Positions 11,844-22,031 of a stretch of 60,000 nt of DNA are shown piece after piece; position 1 is the stretch's first letter; each line of letters begins with the position of its first letter. The notes under the pieces were generated by a model, which was not told where the DNA came from, searched no databases, and saw only the letters and a program-made list of their open reading frames with translations. The position numbers and the translations under genes are program-made. The stretch covers positions 402,041-462,040 of the forward strand of contig JBBHKE010000159.1 of NCBI GenBank assembly GCA_037447655.1, given 5' to 3'. Origin of the DNA: Zygnema cylindricum (taxonomy: Eukaryota > Streptophyta > Zygnematophyceae > Zygnematales > Zygnemataceae).

Positions 11844-13055
11844 TGTTGATATTTGAGTATTTTCTAGGTCTGTATTAGGATAGAAAAAGAGTTGAGGCGG
11901 TGTGCCTCTAACTCCCCTATCCAAGCCCCCACACTTGTTGTAGTCACTGAAGGCTAGATAGGGAGCTAGAGCCATGGCTGCCTAAGCTCTCTAGAGAAGA
12001 CAGGGAGTGAATTAGGTAGACTTACCAAAAGTTAGTTGACGGACCCAAGAATTGATCCTGGTACCTGCCATCCGTCAATCCGCATTAGCCGTTAGCTCTA
12101 GCCGTTAAGTCTAGGACAGATATTACGATATATAGGGTTTGATAAATATATAAATCGTTATATGTAGATTAATCCGTTCAACAGCTAATAGATACTTAGT
12201 ACATAGATACAGTTTGATTTAGTACGAAGTACGGTATGTGGACAGAACGGATACCGCGCATTTGTTTCGCTATCAAAACAAATACCGCGACATTTGTTTC
12301 GATAGCGAAACAAATACCGCGCGTCAAACTTCAGCGGCTAGGATTATAGCCGGTTTTGATCGGACGGCCACGATAGGCGCCGCGATCACGGAAAAGGCAT
12401 TTTTGGCATTTTACGGTCTTTGCCACGTCAGATGACACGTGGCGTGATAACATTGGACTACGGGAATTCCGAAGATTACAGGAACTAATCATGATTTGAC
12501 ACGTGTCGACATTTTGGCCATGTCGTACAATGGCCGTACATAAAGTACACCGGCACCTGTACTTTTCTGTACGACATAGTAATTTGATTGGTGCCGTACT
12601 TCAGTAGATAGAGTTTTAGAGAGGGAATAGGACTTAGAAAATTTTGGGTAGGCAGCTGCCTCTCCCAGAGAGCACTCTGTATAAATGGCAAACTTTGGCC
12701 AGCCATAACTATCAATTTACTTGACCATTTTCAGTGATTCTTTTTGCTGCGGACTCACGGGAGTCCACGCTACACAGGGGTGTATTCGGTCAGAGTTTTT
12801 GTCTGCCAGGGTGGCTGCATTTATAAGGGAAAGTCAAAGTGGGTGAATGTGTCCAAATCTCATATTCTAACTTTGCATTCTGTGGTGGAACTGAGCACAC
12901 AGAAAGTGTTATTTCACAGGGGTGAATCTATATTGGGATTGTGATTGTCAAGGGGTCAGGCATTTGGGTTTATATTAACTTGGAGTCGGCACTATCTAGA
13001 TTAGCTTCTTTTGGATCTGCATACTCTGAGGGCCAATGGAGGTCTCAGAGTTTCA
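11844..13055 (+). repeat. 5' LTR
   Basis: Begins TG and ends CA. Carries a TATAAAT box at 12680 followed by about 375 bp to the LTR end. Compared with the 3' LTR it contains an extra 34-bp tandem duplication in the segment 12257-12320 (CATTTGTTTCG ... AAATACCGCG), which accounts for its greater length. Confidence 0.93.
12680..12686 (+). promoter_or_regulatory. TATA box in the 5' LTR
   Basis: TATAAAT after CACTCTG, conserved in the 3' LTR at 15851. It is the probable core promoter of the element; start site inferred, not shown. Confidence 0.55.
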
Positions 13056-15030
13056 GGTTATGGGCCCACCATCTAGGGTGCCTATGTTCGATGGAACAGA
13101 CTTCACCTATTGGGAGTTTACAAAGGCGGGATTGCTTTTTGAGAAACACTTATGGGGAATTGTTTCGGGACAAGTGAGATGTCCGCCACCTGGCTTTGGA
13201 GGAGCTTACTATGGAGATTCATCTGAGGCTGCCCAGAATATCAACCGAAGCTCAGATGCAACGGAAGGTGAAGGGAAAAATCTTTCCGTGGATAGGGAAA
13301 TAGGGGAGAAGGAAAAAGGGACACCTATGGTGAGGGGAGCTAGGCTCTCAGCTATGGTACCAAATGTAGGGATTAAAACTGAAGAAAATGACACAAAAAT
13401 ATGGGAATACAAAAACACTATAGGCAAACATCTCATACTTAGATATGTGTCTAAGTCGATAGCTATCACTCTTTTAAGTCTAACCAAAGCTTCAAAGATA
13501 TGGAAAGCACTAATTCAGATTTATAAGAGTGAGACTATTCAGAGGCAGCAATTAGTAAAACAGGAAATAGATGCCTACGTTTATAAAGGCGGTAGCATGA
13601 TAGAGTTTTGCAATGATATTGCTGCGTTATACGTTGAGCTTACTAGTGCGGGATATGTAGAATCTGAGGAGAGTAAGATTAATACACTACTTATGAAACT
13701 CCCAGATGAGTACGAAAACATCATTTGTCGTATGCAGGCAATGGATGGCTCCTCATGGACTTGGAGCTTTACCATGGGGATAATTCTTGTGAGGGAAAGC
13801 ACTTTGGAGCTTCGTAGGGGAAAGGACAGGGTCAATGCATTTTCAGCTGGTGGTGATTGGCGGAAGCGTGATGAGAGGAACGGCGGTGACGAGCAGAAGC
13901 GTGATGAGAGGAACGGTGGTGACGAGCGGAAGCGTGATGAGAGAAAGAAAGACAAAGGTAAACTTTATCGGAACTTTGGTGGAAAGAGAGGGAGAGGAAA
14001 ACAAAGGGGAGCTTTGAAAAAGGGGGCTTGCTTCTTTTGTAGGGAACCGGGTCATTATATGGAGGAATGCCCTTGTTTGGAAAAACTTAGAAGTTGGAAT
14101 GTGGATGAGGAGGAAGAAGGGGAAGAGGAGAAAGAGGATGAAGATATTTTAGAGCTTCTCCGGATTAGTAGTATGGGGAAGAAAGAAAAGCACACAGTAA
14201 TTGCACGAAGGCAACAGTGTGCTTTTGGAGGTATAAGGGAAGTAAAGAGAGAGGAGGTACTTGAGGATGTCGAGGAGTGTAGAGTGTATGACTTAGAAAT
14301 GAGAAAGTTAGTTCTAGGATCCATAAGTGAAAAAGGGAAAGATAAAATTAATCAGGATAATTTTATAGATAATAGGGAACCAGAAAACTGGTCGGAAAGG
14401 GAGACTTCAACGGATTCCGAGGAAAGGGGAGAAGTGAAACTCAAAGAGGTTTCAAAGGATAGGGGAGAAGAGAAATATTTGATTAAAGGTTTAGGGGAGA
14501 AGAAATATTTATTGGGAATTAAATTAAAAAGTAATAGTGGAAAGAATTCCATGGAAGAGAGTGAGGGAAGTTCAGAAAATGGGGTAATTATCATGGATAA
14601 AAATATGAGTACGAAAGATGTAGATCTTATGAGGAACTTAGTGGGGACTAGTGTTTTTTGGGAATATTTGGGGGTGGATGGATTTGACATCACTACTTGG
14701 TGTGACGTCACTTGTGAAGATGTGCCTGTAAAAGGGTCAGCATCTGGGTGTATGTTGCAGATTGGAAATGGGGCTAGCAGTTTGGATCGCAAGAGGGAAA
14801 TCGGTTTGTGTGTGGAGGAAAGAGTGATGAAGTGGATAAAATCTTTGCTCGGATTTATGAAAAATGGGATGTTAAATAAAATGTGTGATGCAATTATCAT
14901 TTCAGTTCATTTAATGCACTGCGTTAAATACTTAAGTTTTATGAAAGGAAAAGGAAAAAGGAAAAAGAAAAGAAAAAAAAAGGGGGAGGGGGTGTTTGTT
15001 TACTTGTTTGTGGAAATTGAAAGAAAATAG
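13036..15030 (+). CDS. Gag-like protein of the GAG-only LTR element
   Basis: 664 residues if the first in-frame ATG, inside the LTR end (13036), is used; another ATG lies within the primer binding site (13060) and a third at 13084. The N-terminal text MFDGTDFTYWEFTKAGLLFE matches copia gag (DUF4219/UBN2). The middle part (ALIQIYKSETIQRQQLVKQE, INTLLMKLPDEYENI) is the UBN2 core, interrupted near residues 57-110 by a hydrophilic insert. Three RKRDERNGGDE-type repeats (about 275-300) precede a CCHC knuckle, CFFCREPGHYMEEC. The last 310 residues are Glu/Lys/Ser-rich with no known domain and end in a Lys run encoded by a purine tract. No protease motif follows. Confidence 0.85.
   Translation: MEVSEFQVMGPPSRVPMFDGTDFTYWEFTKAGLLFEKHLWGIVSGQVRCPPPGFGGAYYGDSSEAAQNINRSSDATEGEGKNLSVDREIGEKEKGTPMVRGARLSAMVPNVGIKTEENDTKIWEYKNTIGKHLILRYVSKSIAITLLSLTKASKIWKALIQIYKSETIQRQQLVKQEIDAYVYKGGSMIEFCNDIAALYVELTSAGYVESEESKINTLLMKLPDEYENIICRMQAMDGSSWTWSFTMGIILVRESTLELRRGKDRVNAFSAGGDWRKRDERNGGDEQKRDERNGGDERKRDERKKDKGKLYRNFGGKRGRGKQRGALKKGACFFCREPGHYMEECPCLEKLRSWNVDEEEEGEEEKEDEDILELLRISSMGKKEKHTVIARRQQCAFGGIREVKREEVLEDVEECRVYDLEMRKLVLGSISEKGKDKINQDNFIDNREPENWSERETSTDSEERGEVKLKEVSKDRGEEKYLIKGLGEKKYLLGIKLKSNSGKNSMEESEGSSENGVIIMDKNMSTKDVDLMRNLVGTSVFWEYLGVDGFDITTWCDVTCEDVPVKGSASGCMLQIGNGASSLDRKREIGLCVEERVMKWIKSLLGFMKNGMLNKMCDAIIISVHLMHCVKYLSFMKGKGKRKKKRKKKGEGVFVYLFVEIERK
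13056..13071 (+). promoter_or_regulatory. Primer binding site complementary to the anticodon region of initiator tRNA-Met
   Basis: GGTTATGGGCCCACCA directly follows the CA of the 5' LTR. It is the reverse complement of UGGUGGGCCCAUAACC, the anticodon stem-loop of plant initiator tRNA-Met (from memory). It does not match the usual plant copia site TGGTATCAGAGC, which pairs with the tRNA 3' end. Drosophila copia primes in this half-tRNA way. Confidence 0.85.
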
Positions 15031-15035
15031 ACTAG

Positions 15036-15048
15036 AAAATAAGGGGAG
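15036..15048 (+). promoter_or_regulatory. Polypurine tract
   Basis: GAAAATAAGGGGAG lies immediately before the 3' LTR and is the expected plus-strand primer. A longer purine run (14941-14990), followed by TGTTTG, lies just upstream and could act as a second tract. Confidence 0.75.
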
Positions 15049-16226
15049 TGTTGATATTTGAGTATTTTCTAAGTCTGTATTAGGATAGAAAAAGAGTTGA
15101 GGCGGTCTGCCTCTAACTCCCCTATCCAAGCCCCCACACTTGTTGTAGTCACTAAAGGCTGGATAGGGAGCTAGAGCCATGGCTGCCTAGGCTCTCTAGA
15201 GAAGACAGGGAGTGAATTAGGTAGACTTACCAAAAGTTAGTTGACGGACCCAAGAATTGATCCTGGTACCTGCCATCCGTCAATCCGCATTAGCCGTTAG
15301 CTCTAGCCGTTAAGTCTAGGACAGATATTACGATATAGGGTTTGATAAATATATAAATCGTTATATGTAGATTAATCCGTTTAACGGCTAATAGATACTT
15401 AGTACATAGATACAGTTTGATTTAGTACGAAGTACGGTATGTGGACAGAACGGATACCGCGCATTTGTTTCGATAGCGAAACAAATACCGCGCGTCGAAT
15501 TTCAGCGGCTAAGATTATAGCCGGTTTTGATCGGACGGCCACGATAGGCGTCGCGATCACGGAAAAGGCATTTTTGGCGTTTTACGGTCTTTGCCACGTC
15601 AGATGACACGTGGCGTGATAACATTGGACTACGGGAATTCCGGAGATTACATGAACTAATCCTGATTTGACACGTGTCGACATTTTGGCCATGTCGTACA
15701 ATGGCCGTACATAAAGTGCACCGGCACCTGTACTTTTATGTATGACACAGTAATTTGATTGGTGCCGTACTTCAGTAGATAGAGTTTTAGAGAGGGAATA
15801 GGACTTAGAAAATTTTGGGTAGGCAGCTGCCTCTCCCAGAGAGCACTCTGTATAAATGGCAAACTTTGGCCAGCCATAACTATCAATTTACTTGACCATT
15901 TTCAGTGATTCTTTTTGCTGCGGACTCATGGGAGTCCAGGCTACACAGGGGTGTAGTCGGTCAGAGTTTTTGTCTGCCAGGGTGGCTGCATTTATAAGGG
16001 AAAGTCAAAGTGGGTGAATGTGTCCAAATCTCATATTCTAACTTTGCATTTTGTGGTGGAACTGAGCAAACAGAAAGTGTTATTTCACAAGGGTGAATCT
16101 ATATTGGGATTGTGACTGTCAAGGGGTCAGTCATTTGGGTTTATATTAACTTGGAGTCGGCACTATCTAGATTAGCTTCTTTTGGATCTGCATACTCTGA
16201 GGGCCAATGGAGGTCTCAGAGTTTCA
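15049..16226 (+). repeat. 3' LTR
   Basis: Near-identical to 11844-13055 with scattered substitutions and without the 34-bp duplication. It ends GAGTTTCA, followed by the GTTTT target duplication. Confidence 0.93.
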
Positions 16227-16430
16227 GTTTTGCTTTTTTATGATGGTCGACGTTCGCAAGCGCGGCTTTTTTTTAACCGTCGTTACAATATTTCACAAGT
16301 CAAAGTTGTTCGACGGATTGACCGTCAAATGTGAACTCAAAGGTGCGTAGCTTGTACGAAAATGTACTTCAAATGTACAATTTTTGACAATACCTGCGCG
16401 CAGCAAGAATCGTCTCTGCGATTAGCAATT

Positions 16431-17149
16431 CCCATTCTGTAATTCATATAATTAATTGTTTGGGGTATGGTTATATGAGGAGGTCTCTGTAATAGTACGG
16501 TCAGCAAGATTTATGTATTAAAGAGGCCTCGGTTAACATCGTGTATCTTCTGTAAACAAGTTTTTACATACGTGTTTTGATTTGAGTGAATCCTTGTAAT
16601 AAAGATCAAATCTCTAAAATCGTCAAAGATTCGAGAACCGACCATTTTCGTATGGAACTCCGTACTTGCGTAATACGTACGTGTACTTCGCAAGTGTACC
16701 GCGTTAATGTACCTCAAAGATCTCCTTCACTCTGATGACTTTCTTAGAAAAAACCGCATTTCTTTTCGCCAAAGATTTTACGGTCACCTTGTCCGACGAC
16801 ACCTGACTTCAGAGACCTATGAAAATTTTCATTTTTTTTAAATGCCTCGGTATATCGACGATGCGATATATCGGTGTAATATCGGAAGTACATCGCGATA
16901 TGTTGATTTTCGATATATCGAAGCAATATATCGATTATCGGTACCTAAAATTCGATCTATATCGAATATCGGCAAAAGGTCCTCGATACCCAACACTATT
17001 AATCGCATAATCATTGTGCTGTACGCTTTGCGAACTTTTGTGCGGCGTTTCTGCCGTGTCAATACTAAACGCACACGGAGATGTACGGCTTGAGTCTGCG
17101 CCTTAGATTGGAGATATCCGGTTAGCGACTTTGCCGCGCATGGTAAATG
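16431..17149. other. Spacer with an ATATCG-rich repeat
   Basis: At 16845-16975 the motif ATATCG and its relatives recur about ten times, in both orientations. The block ends with ATCGGCAAAAGGTCCTCGAT, similar to the block end at 53961-53990. No gene seen. Confidence 0.5.
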
Positions 17150-17600
17150 AGCACAAAAAGCAAAATGCGCACGTAAAGTCAGAATAAAATACGCATTATT
17201 CGCGCGTTTTTATCATTTAGTTTCATCGATATTTCTACGTGGGTACGTTTTCTTATCTTGTACAAAGTTTATTTCGTTTCAATTGAAGCTCAATTGAAGT
17301 GAGAAAGTACCTGCGCGCAACAATTTATATTACATGTGGCTGCCGCGGTTTTGTTACCCGTTAACCTTGGCCGGCCGTGTGAACTGTTGTTTTTTCACTG
17401 ACGGTCGTCGTTCACAAGCGCGGCAATTTTTAAACCAGTCGTTACAATATTTCGCAAATCAAAGTTGTTCGACGGATTGACTGTCAAGCATAAACTCAAA
17501 GGTACGTAACTTGTACTATTCTGTACTGAAAATGTACCATTCTTGAAAAGCTGTCGCGACTACCTGCGCGCAGCAAAAATTGTCGTTGCGATTAGCAATT
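17150..17600. mobile_element. Truncated copy of the foldback transposon
   Basis: Right-arm sequence matching the foldback element at 11062-16430: GTGAACTGTTGTTTTTTCA, GTTCGACGGATTGACTGTCAA, and the terminal GTTGCGATTAGCAATT at 17600. Loop sequence (TTTAGTTTCATCGATATTTC) is present near 17218. The left arm is missing. Confidence 0.7.
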
Positions 17601-17747
17601 CCTTTAAAAATAGCAACCAAAACAAATAATAAATGACCCTAAACACATATACCCTATTGAGATACCCGATTACGGCGCGGTGAGGCGCGTGACGTTACGC
17701 TTCCCCGAACTTACCTATATACTGGACCGAGTAAGGAACCAGGGATG

Positions 17748-17970
17748 TACACCGAGTATCGCTATTAGGGTTAATAACTTTTTTGCCTCTTATAACATAT
17801 TTTCTCCGTACACACTTGTAATATTTTTAATTTGAGACTGCCGTAAGCTGCGAATAATAGCTTTCAATCGCAACCGTCAGATCCACAATCTGACATGTTT
17901 GTACGGAGAAAATATGACTTAAGAGACGAAAAAAACACATTTGCCAACAGGGGTACCGATTTTCGTTGTA
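17748..17970. mobile_element. TACACCG-family foldback MITE
   Basis: Starts TACACCGAGTATCGCTATTA. The inner arms TTTTCTCCGTACACACTTGT and TGTACGGAGAAAATATGA are inverted. The right end is weak (CGTTGTA), so that border is approximate. Confidence 0.65.
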
Positions 17971-18632
17971 CTGCCAGTCCGAGTATAGTTACCGATATTC
18001 AATACTGTACACGGCTTTTTTCCTGATAATTTAGGTCAGTTAAGGTTCATAGAACCCTTCATATAATAGGGTTGTTAGGAATGACACATAAAGACAAAAT
18101 TCATTCTTTCAATCGATAATAAAAAAACGTTTTTATCGTAATGGTTTTTTACCTGTGCCTTTACTTCGAGGCCACAGCGAGTGCAAGCCTCCATTCTGTT
18201 GTGGTATGGGTCCTACGTGCGTTATTGTTCTTCCCGTCGAGGTCCGCTAGGCTTGAAGAATTCACAAGTTTCCTTCTGGTGAGTTGTAAATCCTGGTGGT
18301 GCTAGTTTGTGTAATTTTTGTTGGTGTTTTGCACAGTTGTTGTTGAGGTGTTGTTTGTTCCTTTCCATGTATTTTGTCAAGTTTGCCTTTCTCGGAGTGT
18401 GGGTTCCACTCAAGTTACTTTCCTTTTTCCTTTTTTCCTTTTTCTTCTAAGGTGTACTCCCCCATGTCCCCAACTTTTGTGTCTCTTTTCACCTGTTCAT
18501 TTCCTTCGTTCCCATATACGGAGATATCGTCACACCTTTTTAATTAAGCTCTTGACAACTGTTAGGGATCACCAGTGAAAGAAAAATTAAAATGTACAAT
18601 ACTAGCGTAGTGTGAAGAGTTCTGCCATCTTG

Positions 18633-18807
18633 TACACCGCACATCATTAATAGAGTTAATCGCTCTAATTCCAGGTAGAAATCATAAAATACTTTTGATA
18701 ATGCTATTTAAGTAGTTAGCTCACAGTCACCGACATTGCAAAACATTATTTGCTGTTGATTTTTAACGAAGTCTCAACACTAAAAAATCAGAGTGATGGG
18801 CTGTGTT
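18633..18807. mobile_element. TACACCG-family MITE
   Basis: Starts TACACCGCACATCATTAATA and ends GAGTGATGGGCTGTGTT. The interior (AGTTAATCGCTCTAATT, GAAATCATAAA) matches the element at 47563-47747. Confidence 0.6.
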
Positions 18808-19792
18808 GTCCACTCTTTTAACCAGTGCAATAACCACTATTTTTCAGTTTTCAGCCAAAAAACGACGCGGTCAAAAAAAGTAGTGTTACTAACACTAATG
18901 GCGTGGGCAGTGTACCGTGCTTGGAAAACCCTTCACAACCTACTCCTGATATTAGGATTCTCAGAGTCTCAAATATACGGCAAGCCGCAAGCTGAAGAGG
19001 TTTAAAAAAAAGCACCATTAGAGGTCCTCAGAAAAACGGCCATAAGAACCTCCCTATCCATCCACCCCATACATACATGTACCATGAGAGAACGCACTAT
19101 CAAGTGTTGGAATCCAGGCACCTGCAAATACATTCTCAAATGTGAATGTGAAAATTGCGGATCAAGCTCAACCACACGATCCCATAAAGTACTACTATTC
19201 GCTAATAATCGCTAAAGAACGTGTAAAATGGGCAAAATTTTCACAGTACAGCTTACCAAAAAATAGTCAGGGATCTGCAGGAAGGCAGCAAATCGCTCTT
19301 CAGAAAAAACTGCAACTCTACTGCCTCTCTTTTTAACCCATTCTGCTTCTATTTTTTTCAGGGTTTCTGTTTCTTTGTTTTAGGGCTTCCTTTTCTTTTT
19401 TAAGGGTTTCCGTAAGAGTGCAAAGCCTACTTTGTCAGCATTCCTTATCATCAGTTAAAATTACTACCTTACAGAAACAACAATTCCTCTGCAAAGCTTA
19501 AATTTCATTCTTACTTTGATCAACTATGGAACAAAAACAGCTTCTTCTCCAGAGCTTAAATTTATTACCTTGACCAACTATGTAGGAAAACTCACAAGGA
19601 CGACCCACATGGACTCTGTAAAGCAACAGTGTATTTTTCTGAAGACTGAATCTTTCATACGATGCATTAGGAGCTGAATCAGCACTCATTAGATTTCCCC
19701 TCTTTGAAACAAGTAGTGACATTTAGATATCGTACATCCACATAGGGCGTACCCAAAGGAAAACCGTCTGTTTTGGGAAAGTCTTCACCAGT
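18808..19792. other. Spacer 3' of the Sm D2 gene
   Basis: No recognised gene. The T-rich stretch 19335-19410 carries three AGGGTTTC/AGGGCTTC motifs in a row. The Sm D2 3' UTR presumably runs into this region from the right. Confidence 0.4.
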
Positions 19793-20102
19793 TTATTTTG
19801 GATTTCTGAGAACAATTATCACAGAATCTCCTCGCAAAAAGAGCTTGCTGATAAACCTGTCCTTGTTGACCGGCTTGGCTTTCTTTTTCCCCTTCCCTGT
19901 CTTTGGAACCTGCAAGAAAGGACAGACACAAGGAGGTCAATAATTATATGCTCTAAACAAGAGGGATCAGAACTTCACTAACTCATTATGGGATATGAAC
20001 ATTCGATCGAGGCATTCACCTGGCAGCACCAACTCAGCGATTTTGACCAAACAGCAGTAGACATCCACAAGAGATGCAGAGAGAGAGATGGGGAGAGGGA
20101 AG

Positions 20103-20175
<73 letters not shown>

Positions 20176-21553
20176 CTGTCCACATTTCTTTCACGTTCTC
20201 CAGGACCATGTTGCAGTGACGATCGAAGGCTTTCACTCGGCCCAACAACTTCCGATTGTTTCGACAATTTATCAACACCTGAAAAAACAAACAAACCAAC
20301 AAGAAAATTCATCACACAGAAAGTAACTAACACCCTCTCCATTCAAACAAAGAGCATAATGACTTAAAACAACAATTACACAAATTAGAATAAACTATTA
20401 AATACTTTTTCCAGTCCCTTTGCCTGACGCTTGCCTGCCATAAGATATGCAACAAGTGCCACAAATAGCCTAAGCACTCAGGTTTTCTGAGTAACCGTAC
20501 ACATTTGTAATTGAATACATAGATCTCAGAAAACGTGATTAACTCCCGTACTGTTTTTACCCCATTAGATAAAAGTTGAAGCAAAAATAATAGCACATAG
20601 TGGTATTCACAAGTATCAACCATAAAAGAGGGCACCACAACCAGAGCCACATCACTGTCAAATTACCACCATCCATGGTACCTTGCTAATAATGCAACTT
20701 TACCTAAGGAAGTCCAGTCCTGAAAACCGTCTTCCTGACATCCACAACTGTTCCAAATCCTTAAACCTATAACCTGCGGTTAAAGGTCTAAACGTCCCCT
20801 TTACAAGTAATCAAATGTTCAATTTGTTCAAGATAGGTTCTGTTCATACCTGCGTGTTATGCTTCACGCTCATGGTGAGAACGGACAAGGGTCCAGTACT
20901 GAGTTCTTGTTGCTCACTCTTCTCTGGCTGTCCACCCAACAACAAGCCACCTCAGCAGTCCATCAGACTAAGGGTAAAACGCCATTTGAAACCAAGAGCC
21001 CTTCGTTACGGCTAAAAATTAACAGACTCGCGAGCACTTTTTCATCCCTAACAAAAAAAAAATCGACCAACAAATTCGCTACCGTTATTACATACGACGC
21101 CGCAACGAAGTGCCCTTGCCCTCACAATGGCCTATTACCCCCTCAATATACAGCAATATACAGTGAATCAAAGGATTTAAAACTAACAGTGGCTTGCACA
21201 AAAATCCTTGCTGACGCTAAAAACCAGTAATGATGAGCAGTCACCCACACTAACGGTAATAGAGATTATACTAACTCAGAATTACACGAACTGAGCAAAA
21301 GTGTGAAATTAATAAACGAGTGCAACAATAGGTTTAAAGTTTAAAGTAACGTAGAGTGAGCTGTATAGATAATCAACTGTAAAACCTTTAACACTGAAAG
21401 CACGGTGTTAAGAAGCCAGAAAAAAGTGAATTGACAGTGAATATAACAACGCGTTTGTATGGTTTATTTCGTGATTGTACATGCTCACATTGTTGAAAAA
21501 GATGAAGGAAATTTTAAATGTCTTTGGGTCAAACGTACCGTATCTTCCTCCAT
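19793..21553 (-). CDS. SMD2: Small nuclear ribonucleoprotein Sm D2
   Basis: Four exons on the minus strand: 21539-21553 (MEEDT), 20850-20927, 20174-20278 and 19793-19909, all joined in phase 0, giving 104 residues. Text runs from [19 protein letters not shown] through [35 protein letters not shown] and [19 protein letters not shown] to [15 protein letters not shown], matching Sm D2 along its whole length (Sm1 and Sm2 motifs of the Sm fold). The protein is part of the seven-member Sm ring on U1, U2, U4 and U5 snRNAs and needed for splicing. The first exon holds only five codons; its donor is ACG|GTACGT and the next acceptor is GGTGGACAG. Introns are 611, 571 and 264 bp. The last intron starts inside a CT microsatellite. 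Confidence 0.93.
20111..20172 (+). repeat. (GA)n microsatellite forming the 5' end of an Sm D2 intron
   Basis: About 30 GA units with one interruption. On the gene strand this is (CT)n starting directly after the donor: GAG|GTCTCTCTC. Confidence 0.9.
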
Positions 21554-21873
21554 CGCACGACTGCTAGAATCTCGCAAAAAGAAACGATTCGCAGACGTGA
21601 AATTCAAAAAAAGGAAAACGCCAACAAGGAAAAAGCAAAAGGGAGCAACGAGTAAGTAGGCGAAAAAGATGACTCGGTGGTATTAAAAGATGCTATGACA
21701 AAAAACAAGAGTGAAAAAGATTACAAATCCAAGAGAGACAAACCAAAGAAAAACGTTGGCAACCGGGATACGTGAAAGAGACGAATACTTGCTAACAAAA
21801 CCAGAGAGGGGACAGGGGCTTACGTCTTGCCCAAGTAGAAGCGTTTCAGAGCGAGAAGAGAGAGATCCAAACA

Positions 21874-21884
21874 GAACCCTAAAA
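21874..21884 (-). promoter_or_regulatory. Telo-box-like motif near the Sm D2 5' leader
   Basis: GAACCCTAAAA on the plus strand, about 320 bp upstream of the Sm D2 start, next to a CT-rich leader-like stretch. Telo boxes (AAACCCTA) are common in plant promoters of translation and RNA-processing genes; function inferred. Confidence 0.3.
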
Positions 21885-22031
21885 TCTCAGTTAACGCGTA
21901 CAGTTTACAGCTGGGTCATAACGTGCGAGGATTCCGTGCGGATTGGACGAACATTTTCGCAGATTATTAAAATTGTACAATACGGTAACGTGATTACGTG
22001 ACATCCACCATAGAAATTAGTCAAATTACTG

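Larger units (their letters stand above)
11844..16226 (+). mobile_element. GAG-only LTR retrotransposon (non-autonomous copia type), nearly intact
   Basis: Two long direct repeats (11844-13055 and 15049-16226) begin TGTTGATATTTG and end GAGTTTCA. GTTTT occurs just before (11839-11843) and just after (16227-16231), a 5-bp target duplication. A primer binding site follows the 5' LTR and a purine tract precedes the 3' LTR. The only coding content is one gag-like frame; there is no protease, integrase, RT or RNase H. This fits the TR-GAG class, which would need enzymes supplied by another element. The few differences between the LTRs point to recent insertion. Confidence 0.93.
11062..16430. mobile_element. 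Foldback (long-TIR) DNA transposon split by an LTR element
   Basis: The left arm (from AATTGCTAATCGCAGAGACGA at 11062) and the right arm (ending with its reverse complement at 16430) are nearly perfect inverted copies over more than 400 bp each; for example TCCGCAAAAATGGAATTTAA at 11394 is mirrored near 11690. Without the nested LTR element it would be about 980 bp. There is no coding potential, so it is non-autonomous; long TIRs suggest a Mutator-like or foldback origin, but no target duplication was evident. Confidence 0.8.

Noticed and set aside
12040-12110. GGATCAATTCTTGGGTC-like tRNA resemblance in the LTR
   Set aside because: No cloverleaf or A box; present in both LTRs as ordinary LTR sequence.
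14352-14900. 182-codon open frame opposite the gag-like ORF
   Set aside because: Mirror of the purine-rich gag coding strand; no domain, and the plus-strand frame has clear gag motifs.
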